DNA from: Calliopsis andreniformis
Taxonomy: Eukaryota > Arthropoda > Insecta > Hymenoptera > Andrenidae
DNA: 64,000 nt
Direction of reading: 5' to 3'
Assembly: GCF_051401765.1 (NCBI RefSeq)
Contig: NW_027480494.1
Location: 1,612,001 to 1,676,000 of the forward strand
This document shows, piece by piece, positions 14,428 through 26,400 of this stretch (position 1 is the stretch's first letter; each line of letters opens with the position of its first letter). The position numbers and the translations under genes are program-made. The notes beneath the pieces were generated by a model that saw nothing but the letters and a program-made list of their open reading frames with translations, had not been told where the DNA came from and ran no database searches.

Positions 14428-14701
14428 GCAGCCGCAGCCATAGCCATAGCCATAGCAGCCATAGCCATAGCCATAGCCATAGCAGCCTTAGCAATAGCCA
14501 TAGCCATAGCAGCCATAGCCAAAGACATAGCCATAGCAGACATAGCCATAGCCATAGCCATAGCAGCCATAGCCAAAGCCATAGCAGTCATAGCCATAGC
14601 AGCCGCAGCCATAGCCATAGCCATAGCAGCCATAGCCATAGCCATAGCCATAGCAGCCTTAGCAATAGCCATAGCCATAGCAGCCATAGCCAAAGACATA
14701 G
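14428..14701. repeat. 171-bp tandem duplication
   Basis: The word GCAGCCGCAGCC starts at 14428 and 14599, and GCAGCCTTAGCAATAGCC starts at 14482 and 14653; both spacings are exactly 171 bp. Matching is clear over about 100 bp of each copy and then diverges. The same pair occurs in the homologous positions of the later copies near 39368/39539 and 58053/58224, so this duplication predates the macro-duplications. Confidence 0.88.
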
Positions 14702-15112
14702 CCATAGCAGCCATAGCCATAGCCATAGCCATAGCAGCCATAGCCATATCCATAGCAGCCATAGCCGTAGCCATAGCAGCCATAGCCATAGCCAATGCAG
14801 CCATAACCATTGCCATAGCATCCATAGCGATAGCCATAGCAGCCGTAGGCAGAGCCATAGCAACCATAGCTATATCCATAGCAGACACACACATAGCCAC
14901 AGCCATAGCAGCCATAATCATAGCCATAGCCATAGCAGCCAATGCCATAGCCATAGCCATAGCAGCTGTAGCCATTGCCAAAGCGGCCATAGCCATAGCC
15001 ACAGCAGCCTTAGCCATAGCCATAGCCATAGCAGACATAGCCATAGCCATAGCCATAGCAGCCTTGGCCGTAGCCATTGTCATAGCAGACATAGCCATGG
15101 CCATAGCCATAG

Positions 15113-17848
15113 CAGCCATAGCCATAGCCATAGCAGCCGTAGCCATAGCAGCCGCAGCCATAGCCATAGCAATAGCAGCCATTGCCATAGCCATTGCAGC
15201 CATAACCACAGCCATAGCAGCCATAGCCATAGCCATAGCAGCCATAGGCATATCCATAGCAGCGGGAGCCAGAGCCGCAGCAGCCGTAGACATAGCCATA
15301 TCCTTAGCAGACATAGACATAACCATAGCCATAGCAGCCATAGCTATAGCCATAGCTGCCATAGCCATGGCCATAGTAGCCAAAGCCATAGCCATAGCAG
15401 CCATAGCCATAGACATAGACATAGCCATAGCAGCCATAGCCATAGCCATAGCCATAACCATAGCAGCCATAGCCATAGCCGTAGCAGCCATAGCCATAGC
15501 CATAGCAGCCATAGCAGCCATAGCGATAGCCATAGCAGCCATAGGCATACCCACAGCAGCCGGAGCCAGAGCCACAGCAGCCGTAGACATAGCCATAGCC
15601 TTAGCATTCATAGCCATAACCATAGCCATAGCAGCCATAGCCATAGCCATAGCAGCCATAGCCATAGCCAAACCCATAGCAGCCATAGCCATAGCCATAG
15701 CAGTCATGGCCATAGCCATAGACAAAGCAGCCATAGCCATAGCCACAGCCACAGCAGCCATAGCCATAACCGTAGCAGCCATAGCCATAGCCATAGCAGA
15801 CATAACCACAGCCACAGCAGCCATAGCCATAGCCATAGCAGCCATAGCCGTAACCATAGCTATAGTAGCCATAGCCATAGCAGCCATAGCCATATCCATA
15901 GCAGCCAGAGCCAGAGCCACAGCAGCCGTAGACATAGCCATAGCAGCCATAGCCATAGCCATAGCAGCCATAGCCATAGCCATAGCTGACATAGTCATAA
16001 CCATAGCCATAGCAGCCATAGCCATAGCCATAGCAGCCATAGCCGTAGCCATAGCAGCCATAGCCATAGTCATTGCAGCCATAGCCATAGCCATAGCAGC
16101 CATAGCGATAGCCGTAGCAGCCGTAGGCATAGCCATAGCAGCCATAGCTATATCCATAGCAGACACACACATAGCCACAGCCATAGCAGCCATAATCATA
16201 GCCATAGCCATAGCAGCCATAGCCATGGCCATAGTAGCCAAAGCCATAGCCATAGCAGCCATATCCGTAGACATAGCCATAGCAGCCATAGCCATAGACA
16301 CAGCCATAGCCATTGCCATAGCAGCCATAGCCATAGCCATAGCAGCCATAGCCATAGGCATAGCAGCCATAGCCATAGCCATAGCAGCCATAGCCATAGC
16401 CATAGCAGTCATAGCTATAGCCATAGCCATAGCAGCCATAGCCATAGCCATAGCCATAGCAGCCACAGCCATAGCCATGGCAGCCATAGCCATAGCCATA
16501 GCAGCCGTAGCCATAGCAGCCGCAGCCATAGCCATAGCAATAGCAGCCATTGCCATAGCCATTGCAGCCATAACCACAGCCATAGCAGCCATAGCCATAG
16601 CCATAGCAGCCATAGGCATATCCATAGCAGCGGGAGCCAGAGCCGCAGCAGCCGTAGACATAGCCATATCCTTAGCAGACATAGACATAACCATAGCCAT
16701 AGCAGCCATAGCTATAGCCATAGCTGCCATAGCCATGGCCATAGTAGCCAAAGCCATAGCCATAGCAGCCATAGCCATAGACATAGACATAGCCATAGCA
16801 GCCATAGCCATAGCCATAGCCATAACCATAGCAGCCATAGCCATAGCCGTAGCAGCCATAGCCATAGCCATAGCAGCCATAGCAGCCATAGCGATAGCCA
16901 TAGCAGCCATAGGCATACCCACAGCAGCCGGAGCCAGAGCCACAGCAGCCGTAGACATAGCCATAGCCTTAGCATTCATAGCCATAACCATAGCCATAGC
17001 AGCCATAGCCATAGCCATAGCAGCCATAGCCATAGCCAAACCCATAGCAGCCATAGCCATAGCCATAGCAGTCATGGCCATAGCCATAGACAAAGCAGCC
17101 ATAGCCATAGCCACAGCCACAGCAGCCATAGCCATAACCGTAGCAGCCATAGCCATAGCCATAGCAGACATAACCACAGCCACAGCAGCCATAGCCATAG
17201 CCATAGCAGCCATAGCCGTAACCATAGCTATAGTAGCCATAGCCATAGCAGCCATAGCCATATCCATAGCAGCCAGAGCCAGAGCCACAGCAGCCGTAGA
17301 CATAGCCATAGCAGCCATAGCCATAGCCATAGCAGCCATAGCCATAGCCATAGCTGACATAGTCATAACCATAGCCATAGCAGCCATAGCCATAGCCATA
17401 GCAGCCATAGCCGTAGCCATAGCAGCCATAGCCATAGTCATTGCAGCCATAGCCATAGCCATAGCAGCCATAGCGATAGCCGTAGCAGCCGTAGGCATAG
17501 CCATAGCAGCCATAGCTATATCCATAGCAGACACACACATAGCCACAGCCATAGCAGCCATAATCATAGCCATAGCCATAGCAGCCATAGCCATGGCCAT
17601 AGTAGCCAAAGCCATAGCCATAGCAGCCATATCCGTAGACATAGCCATAGCAGCCATAGCCATAGACACAGCCATAGCCATTGCCATAGCAGCCATAGCC
17701 ATAGCCATAGCAGCCATAGCCATAGGCATAGCAGCCATAGCCATAGCCATAGCAGCCATAGCCATAGCCATAGCAGTCATAGCTATAGCCATAGCCATAG
17801 CAGCCATAGCCATAGCCATAGCCATAGCAGCCACAGCCATAGCCATGG
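15113..17848. repeat. 1368-bp tandem duplication, two copies, only in macro-copy A
   Basis: Copies span about 15113-16480 and 16481-17848. GCAGCCGTAG occurs at 15133 and 16501, and the CA-tract word at 16159 and 17527; both pairs are spaced 1368 bp. The antisense translation of the two copies over their shared ORFs is identical, so divergence is very low. Macro-copy B has this segment once (about 40053-41420), which accounts exactly for the offset change from 24940 to 23572. Exact breakpoints cannot be placed because both ends lie in consensus units. Confidence 0.93.
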
Positions 17849-18474
17849 CAGCCATAGCCATAGCCATAGCAGCCATAGCCATAGCCATAGCAGCCACAGC
17901 CAGAGCCACAGCAGCCGTAGACATAGCCATAGCCTTGGCAGCCATAGCCATAGCCATAGCCATAGCAATAGCAGCCATAGCCATAGCCATAGCAGCCATA
18001 GCAATAGCCATTGCAGCCATAACCACAGCCATAGCAGCCATAGCCATAGCAGCCATAGCCATAGCCATAGCAGTTATGGCCATAGACATAGCAGCCATAG
18101 GCATACCCATAGCAGCCGGAGACAGAGCCACAGCAGCCGTCGACAAAGCCATAGCCTTAGCAGCCATAGCCATAGCCATAGCCATAGCAGCCATAGCCAT
18201 AGCCATAGCAGCCATAGCCATAGCCATAGCAGACATAGCCACAGCCATAGCAGCCATAGCCATAGCCATAGCAGCCAGAGCCAGAGCCACAGCAGCCGTA
18301 GACATAGCCATAGCCTTAGGGGCCATAGACATAACCATAGCCATAGCAGCCATAGCCATAGCCATAGCAGACATAACCACAGCCACAGCAGCCATAGCCA
18401 TAGCCATAGCAGCCATAGCCATAGCCATAGCAGCCAGAGCCAGAGCCACAGCAGCCGTAGACATAGCCATAGCC

Positions 18475-19722
18475 TTAGGGGCCATAGACATAACCATAGC
18501 CATAGCAGCCATAGCTATAGCCATAGCTGCCATAGCCATGGCCATGGTAGCCAAAGCCATAGCCATAACAGCCATAGCCATAGACATAGCCATAGCCATA
18601 GCAGTCATAGCCATAGCCATAGCCATAGCAGCCATGGCCATAGCCATAGCCATAGCAGCCATAGCCATAGCCATAGCAGCCATAGCCATAGCCATAGCAG
18701 CCATAGCCATAGCCATAGCAGCCATAGCCATAGCCATAGCAGTTATAGCCATAGACATAGCCATAGCAGCCATAGCCATAGCCATAGCCATAGCAGACAT
18801 AGCCATAGCCATAGCAGCCATAGCCATAGCCAAACCCATAGCAGCCATAGCCATAGCCATAGCAGACATAGCCATAGCCATAGCCATAGCAGCCGTATCC
18901 ATAGCCATAGTAGCCATAGCCATAGCCATAGCAGCCATAGTCGCCATAGCCATAACCATAGCAGCCATAGCCATAGCCATAGCAGACATAGCCATAGCCA
19001 TAGCCATAGGAGCCGTATCCATAGCCATAGTAGCCATAGCCATAGCCATAGCAGCCACAGCCGCTATAGCCATAGCCATAGCAGCCATAGCCATAGCCAT
19101 TGCAGCCATAGCCATAGCCATAGCAGCCATAGCCATAGCCATACCCATAGCAGCCATAGCCATAGCCATAGCAGTCATGGCCATAGCCATAGACAAAGCA
19201 ACCATAGCCATAGCCACAGCCATAGCAGCCATAGCCATAACCATAGCAGCCATAGCCATAGCCATAGCAGACATAACCACAGCCATAGCAGCCATAGCCA
19301 TAGCAGCCGCAGCCATAGCCATAGCCATAGCAGCCATAGCCATAGCCATAGCCGCCACAGCCATGGCCATAGTATCCAAAACCATAGCCATAGCAGCCAT
19401 AGCCAAAGACATAGCCATAGCAGACATAGCCATAGCCATAGCCATAGCAGCCATAGCCATATCCATAGCAGCCATAGCCGTAGCCATAGCAGCCATAGCC
19501 ATAGCCAATGCAGCCATAACCATAGCCATAGCATCCATAGCGATAGCCATAGCAGCCGTAGGCAGAGCCATAGCAACCATAGCTATATCCATAGCTGACA
19601 CACACATAGCCACAGCCATAGCAGCCATAATCATAGCCATAGCCATAGCAGGCAATGCCATAGCCATAGCCATAGCAGCTGTAGCCATTGCCAAAGCGGC
19701 CATAGCCATAGCCACAGCAGCC
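18475..19722 (-). other. Tyr-Gly-Cys antisense open stretch, second type
   Basis: The frame is open between TAA at 19723-19725 and TAA at 18475-18477, where the CCTTAGGGGCC word gives Gly-Pro-stop. It lacks an ATG; a GTG lies in the CA-tract word at 19603-19605. A nearly identical copy lies at 42047-43177. Variants include SGCGC, YGDYGC and YGSAYGC. The stop at the CCTTA word is the commonest end of this frame across the window. Confidence 0.3.
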
Positions 19723-19829
19723 TTAGCCATAGCCATAGCCATAGCAGACATAGCCATAGCCATAGCCATAGCAGCCTTGGCCGTAGCCATAGTCATAGCA
19801 GACATAGCCATAGCCATAGCCATAGCAGC

Positions 19830-21843
19830 CATAGCCACAGCCATAGCAGCCGTAGCCATAGCAGCCGCAGCCATAGCCATAGCCATAGCAGCCATTGCCA
19901 TAGCCATTAGAGCCATAACCACAGCCATAGCAGCCATAGCCATAGCCATAACAGCCATAGGCATATCCATAGCAGCGAGAGCCAGAGCCGCAGCAGCCGT
20001 AGACATAGCCATATCCTTAGCAGCCATAGACATAACCATAGCCATAGCAGCCATAGCTATAGCCATAGCTGCCATAGCCATGGCCATAGTAGCCAAAGCC
20101 ATAGCCATAGCAGCCATTGACATAGCCATAGCAGTCATAGCCATAGCCATAGCCATAACAGCCATAGGCATAGCCATAGCCATAGCAGCCATAGCCATAG
20201 CCATAGCCATAGCAGCCATAGCCATAGCCATAGCAGCCATAGCAATAGCCATAGCAGCCATAACCACAGCCATAGCAGCCATAGCCATAGCCATAGCAGC
20301 CATAGCCATAGCCATAGCAGTTATAGCCATAGACATAGCCATAGCAGCCATAGCCATAGCCATAGCCATAGCAGACATAGCCATAGCCATAGCAGCCATA
20401 GCCATTGCCAAACCCATAGCAGCCATAGCCATAGCCAAACCCATAGCAGCCATAGCCATAGCCATAGCAGTCATGGCCATAGCCATAGACAAAGCAGCCA
20501 TAGCCATAGCCACAGCCATAGCAGCCATAGCCATAACCATAGCAGCCATAGCCATAGCCATAGCAGACATAACCACAGCCACAGCAGCCATAGCCATAGC
20601 CATAGCAGCCATAGCCATAGCCATAGCAGCCAGAGCCAGAGCCACAGCAGCCGTAGACATAGCCATAGCCTTAGGGGCCATAGACATAACCATAGCCATA
20701 GCAGCCATAGAAATAGCCATAGCAGCCATAGCCATAGCCATTGCAGCCATAGCCATAGCCATAGCAGCCATAGCCATAGCCATACCCATAGCAGCCATAG
20801 CCATAGCCATAGCCATAGCAGCCATAGCCATAGCCATAGCAGCCATAGCCACAGCCATAGCAGCCGTAGCCATAGCAGCCGCAGCCATAGCCATAGCCAT
20901 AGCAGCCATTGCCATAGCCATTGCAGCCATAACCACAGCCATAGCAGCCATAGCCATAGCCATAACAGCCATAGGCATATCCATAGCAGCGAGAGCCAGA
21001 GCCGCAGCAGCCGTAGACATAGCCATATCCTTAGCAGCCATAGACATAACCATAGCCATAGCAGCCATAGCTATAGCCATAGCTGCCATAGCCATGGCCA
21101 TAGTAGCCAAAGCCATAGCCATAGCAGCCATTGACATAGCCATAGCAGTCATAGCCATAGCCATAGCCATAACAGCCATAGGCATAGCCATAGCCATAGC
21201 AGCCATAGCCATAGCCATAGCCATAGCAGCCATAGCCATAGCCATAGCAGCCATAGCAATAGCCATAGCAGCCATAACCACAGCCATAGCAGCCATAGCC
21301 ATAGCCATAGCAGCCATAGCCATAGCCATAGCAGTTATAGCCATAGACATAGCCATAGCAGCCATAGCCATAGCCATAGCCATAGCAGACATAGCCATAG
21401 CCATAGCAGCCATAGCCATAGCCAAACCCATAGCAGCCATAGCCATAGCCAAACCCATAGCAGCCATAGCCATAGCCATAGCAGTCATGGCCATAGCCAT
21501 AGACAAAGCAGCCATAGCCATAGCCACAGCCATAGCAGCCATAGCCATAACCATAGCAGCCATAGCCATAGCCATAGCAGACATAACCACAGCCACAGCA
21601 GCCATAGCCATAGCCATAGCAGCCATAGCCATAGCCATAGCAGCCAGAGCCAGAGCCACAGCAGCCGTAGACATAGCCATAGCCTTAGGGGCCATAGACA
21701 TAACCATAGCCATAGCAGCCATAGAAATAGCCATAGCAGCCATAGCCATAGCCATTGCAGCCATAGCCATAGCCATAGCAGCCATAGCCATAGCCATACC
21801 CATAGCAGCCATAGCCATAGCCATAGCCATAGCAGCCATAGCC
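19830..21843. repeat. 1014-bp tandem duplication (macro-copy A)
   Basis: The GCAGCGAGAGCC word starts at 19972 and 20986, and GCCAAACCC at 20407 and 21421; both are spaced 1014 bp. The first copy has CCATTAGAGCC where the second has CCATTGCAGCC, and CCATTGCCAAACCC where the second has CCATAGCCAAACCC, so the copies have begun to diverge. The same pair is present in macro-copy B 23572 bp downstream, so this duplication is older than the A/B split. Confidence 0.9.
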
Positions 21844-21954
21844 ATAGCCATAGCAGCCATAGCAATAGCCATAGCAGCCATAACCACAGCCATAGCAGCC
21901 ATAGCCATAGCCATAGCAGCCATAGCCATAGCCATAGCAGTTATAGCCATAGAC

Positions 21955-21972
21955 ATAGCCAAAAGCAGCCAT
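21955..21972. other. Only frame-changing indel type in the array (copy A)
   Basis: At this point GACATAGCCATAGCAGCC is replaced by a version with an AAAA run at 21961-21964, a net gain of one base. It switches the + strand Ala-Ile triplet phase into His-Ser and shifts the phase of everything downstream. The spacing of CA-tract words across it (19594 to 23333, 3739 bp) is not a multiple of 3, whereas spacings that do not cross this site or its copy are. Confidence 0.92.
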
Positions 21973-23408
21973 AGCCAAAGACATAGCCATAGCAGCCATA
22001 GCCATAGCCATAGCCATAGCCATAGCAGCCATAGCCATAGCCATAGCAGACATAGCCATAGCCATAGCCATAGCCATAGCAGCCGTATCCATAGCCATAG
22101 TAGCCATAGCCATAGCCATAGCAGCCATAGCCGCCATAGCCATAGCCATAGCAGCCATAGCCATAGCCATTGCAGCCATAGCCATAGCCATAGCAGCCAT
22201 AGCCATAGCCATACCCATAGCAGCCATAGCCATAGCCATAGCAGTCATGGCCATAGCCATAGACAAAGCTACCATAGCCATAGCCACAGCCGTAGCAGCC
22301 ATAGCCATAACCATAGCAGCCATAGCCATAGCCATAGCAGACATAACCACAGCCATAGCAGCCATAGCCATAGCCATAGCAGCCATAGCCATCGCCATAG
22401 CCTTAGCAGCAATCGCCATAGTCATAGCCATAGCCATAGCAGCTATAGACATAACCATAGCCATAGCAGCCATAGAAATAGCCATAGCCGCCACAGCCAT
22501 GGCCATTGTATCCAAAACCATAGCCATAGCTGCCATAGCCATGGCCATAGTAGCCAAAGCCATAGCCATAGCAGCCACAGCCATAGACATAGACATAACC
22601 ATAGCAGCCATAGCCATAGCCATAGCCATAACCATAGCAGCCATAGCCATAGCCGTAGCAGCCATAGCCATAGCCATAGCAGCCATAGCAGCCATAGTGA
22701 TAGCCATAGCAGCCATAGGCATACCCACAGCAGCCGGAGCCAGAGCCACAGCAGCCGTAGACATAGCCATAGCCTTAGCATTAATAGCCATAACCATAGC
22801 CATAGCAGCCATAGCCATAGCCATAGCAGCCATAGCCATAGCCAAACCCATAGCAGCCATAGCCATAGCCATAGCAGTCATGGCCATAGCCATAGACAAA
22901 GCAGCCATAGCCATAGCCACAGCCACAGCAGCCATAGCCATAACCGTAGCAGCCATAGCCATAGCCATAGCAGACATAACCACAGCCACAGCAGCCATAG
23001 CCATAGCCATAGCAGCCATAGCCGTAACCATAGCTATAGTAGCCATAGCCATAGCAGCCATAGCCATATCCATAGCAGCCAGAGCCAGAGCCACAGCAGC
23101 CGTAGACATAGCCATAGCAGCCATAGCCATAGCCATAGCAGCCATAGCCATAGCCATAGCTGACATAGTCATAACCATAGCCAAAGCAGCCATAGCCATA
23201 GCCATAGCAGCCATAGCCGTAGCCATAGCAGCCATAGCCATAGCCATTGCAGCCATAGCCATAGCCATAGCAGCCATAGCGATAGCCGTAGCAGCCGTAG
23301 GCATAGCCATAGCAGCCATAGCTATATCCATAGCAGACACACACATAGCCACAGCCATAGCAGCCATAATCATTGCCATAGCCATAGCAGCCATAGCCAT
23401 GGCCATAG

Positions 23409-26400
23409 TAGCCAAAGCCATAGCCATAGCAGCCATATCCGTAGACATAGTCATAGCAGCCATAGCCATAGCCACAGCCATAGCCATTGCCATAGCAGCC
23501 ATAGCCATAGCCATAGCAGCCATAGCCATAGCCATAGCCATAGCAGCCACAGCCATAGCCATAGCAGCCATAGCCATAGCCATACCCATAGCAGCCATAG
23601 CCATAGCCATAGCCGTCATAGCCATAGCCACAGCCATAGCAGCCGTAGCCATAGCCATAGCCATAGCAGCCATAGCCATAGCCATAGCAGCCATAGCAAT
23701 AGCCATAGCAGCCATAACCACAGCCATAGCAGCCATAGCCATAGCCATAGCAGCCATAGCCATAGCCATAGCAGCCACAGCCAGAGCCACAGCAGCCGTA
23801 GACATAGCCATAGCCTTGGCAGCCATAGCCATAGCCATAGCCATAGCCATAGCAGCCATAGCCATAGCCATAGCAGCCATAGCAATAGCCATAGCAGCCA
23901 TAACCACAGCCATAGCAGCCATAGCCATAGCAGCCATAGCCATAGCCATAGCAGTTATAGCCATAGACATAGCAGCCATAGTCATACCCATAGCAGCCGG
24001 AGCCAGAGCCACAGCAGCCGTCGACAAAGCCATAGCCTTAGCAGCCATAGCCATAGCCATAGCCATAGCAGCCATAGCCATAGCCATAGCAGCCATACCA
24101 ATGGCCATAGTAGCCAAAGCCGTAGCCATAGCAGCCATAGCCATAGCCATATCCATAGCGGCCATAGCCATAGCCATAGCAGTCATAGCCATAGCCATAG
24201 CCATAGCAGCCATGGCCATAGCCATAGCCATAGCAGCCATAGCCATAGCCATAGCAGCCATAGCCATAGCCATAGCAGACATAGCCACAGCCACAGCAGC
24301 CATAGCCATAGCCATAGCTGCCATAGGCATAGCCATACCCATAGCAGCCATAGACATAGCCATAGCAGTCATAGCCATAGCCATAGCCATAGCAGCCATA
24401 GCCATAGCGATAGCCATAGCAGCCATAGCCATAGCCATAGCAGCCATAGCAATAGCCATAGCAGCCATAACCACAGCCATAGCAGCCATAGCCATAGCCA
24501 TAGCAGCCATAGCCATAGCCATAGCAGTTATAGCCATAGACATAGCCATAGCAGCCATAGCCATAGCCATAGCCATAGCAGACATAGCCATAGCCATAGC
24601 AGCCATAGACATAGCCAAACCCATAGCAGCCATAGCCATAGCCATAGCAGTCATGGCCATAGCCATAGACAAAGCAGCCATAGCCATAGCCACAGCCATA
24701 GCAGCCATAGCCATAACCATAGCAGCCATAGCCATAGGCATAGCAGACATAACCACAGCCACAGCAGCCATAGCCATAGCCATAGCAGCCATAGCCATAG
24801 CCATAGCAGCCAGAGCCAGAGCCACAGCAGCCGTAGACATAGCCATAGCCTTAGGGGCGATAGACATAACCATAGCCATTGCAGCCATAGAAATAGCCAT
24901 AGCCGCCACAGCCATGGCCATTGTATCCAAAACCATAGCCATAGCAGCCATAGCCAAAGACATAGCCATAGCAGCCATAGCCATAGCCATAGCCATAGCC
25001 ATAGCAGCCATAGCCACAGCCATAGCAGACATAGCCATAGCCATAGCCATAGCAGCCGTATCCATAGCCATAGTAGCCATAGCCATAGCCATAGCAGCCA
25101 TAGTCGCCATAGCCATAACCATAGCAGCCATAGCCATAGCCATAGCAGACATAGCCATAGCCATAGCCATAGCAGCCGTATCCATAGCCATAGTAGCCAT
25201 AGCCATAGCCATAGCAGCCATAGCCGCCATAGCCATAGCCATAGCAGCCATAGCCATAGCCATTGCAGCCATAGCCATAGCCATAGCAGCCATAGCCATA
25301 GCCATACCCATAGCAGCCATAGCCATAGCCATAGCAGTCATGGACATAGCCATAGACAAAGCAACCATAGCCATAGCCACAGCCATAGCAGTCATAGCCA
25401 TAACCATAGCAGCCATAGCCATAGCCATAGCAGACATAACCACAGCCATAGCAGCCATAGCCATAGCCATAGCAGCCATAGCCATCGCCGTAGCCTTAGC
25501 AGCAATAGCCATAGTCATAGCCATAGCCATAGCAGCTATAGCAATAGCCATAGCCATAGCAGCCACAGCCGTAGCCATAGCAGCCATAGCCATAGCCATA
25601 GCAGCCATAGTAGACATAGCCATAGCCATAGCAGCCATAGCCATAGCCATAGCAGCCATAGCCATAGCTATAGCAGCCAGAGCCGGAGCCACAGCAGCCG
25701 TAGACATAGCCATAGCCTTAGCAGCCATAGCCATAACCATAGCTATAGCAGCCATAGCCATAGCAGCCATAGACATATCCATAGCAGCCAGAGCCAGAGC
25801 CACAGCAGCCGTAGACAAAGCCATAGCATCCATAGCCATAGCAGCCGTAGCCATAGCCATAGCTGCCATAGTCATAACCTTAGCCATTGCAGCCATAGAC
25901 ATAGCCATAGCAGCCATAGCCATAGCCATAGCCATAGCAGACATAGCCATAGCCATAGCAGCCATAGACATAGCCAAACCCATAGCAGCCATAGCCATAG
26001 CCATAGCAGTCATGGCCATAGCCATAGACAAAGCAGCCATAGCCATAGCCACAGCCATAGCAGCCATAGCCATAACCATAGCAGCCATAGCCATAGCCAT
26101 AGCCATAGCCATAGCAGCCATAGCCACAGCCATAGCAGACATAGCCATAGCCATAGCCATAGCAGCCGTATCCATAGCCATAGTAGCCATAGCCATAGCC
26201 ATAGCAGCCATAGTCGCCATAGCCATAACCATAGCAGCCATAGCCATAGCCATAGCAGACATAGCCATAGCCATAGCCATAGCAGCCGTATCCATAGCCA
26301 TAGTAGCCATAGCCATAGCCATAGCAGCCATAGCCGCCATAGCCATAGCCATAGCAGCCATAGCCATAGCCATTGCAGCCATAGCCATAGCCATAGCAGC

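Larger units (their letters stand above)
1..21961 (+). other. Open Ala-Ile frame of repeat composition, probably not a gene
   Basis: Read as GCC ATA GCC ATA GCA from base 1, the + strand has no stop until past the one-base gain at 21961; the frame then reads His-Ser triplets and stops at TGA near 23161. The first in-frame ATG (238) is simply a GCCATGGCA variant with nothing upstream resembling a promoter or a start context. The product would be over 7,000 residues of Ala-Ile repeats with no recognisable domain. Variants fall at all three codon positions and most change the residue, so no purifying selection is apparent. Openness needs no selection because no codon of the unit is one substitution from a stop. 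Confidence 0.8.
6751..23408. repeat. Macro-repeat copy A
   Basis: This block is collinear with 30248-46989 (copy B). The offset is 23497 at the left edge, 23698 at the CA-tract word (8314 vs 32012), 23704 at 8561, 24940 at 14881 and 16159, 23572 from about 17.8 kb to 21.97 kb, and 23581 at 23333. Between offset jumps the stretches I compared differ only by isolated single bases, for example T in A versus C in B at 40827. The jumps correspond to separate indels of 6, 9, 264, 1104 and 1368 bp. Copy A alone carries the 1368-bp duplication. Confidence 0.88.

Noticed and set aside
14428..14769. 171-bp period as primate alpha satellite
   Set aside because: The length matches by coincidence. The sequence is GCCATA hexamers, the period occurs as one doubling rather than through the array, and there is no A/T-rich monomer.
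1..21961. Fish antifreeze glycoprotein or alanine-rich antifreeze protein polyprotein
   Set aside because: The Ala-Ile frame has Ala at alternating positions, but no Ala-Ala-Thr repeats, no cleavage spacers and no signal peptide.
21966..23163. His-Ser-rich tail of the + frame after the one-base gain (also at 45537-46744)
   Set aside because: It is the out-of-phase reading of the same repeat (CAT AGC AGC), ending at the first AGC TGA word. It is not a His-rich domain.
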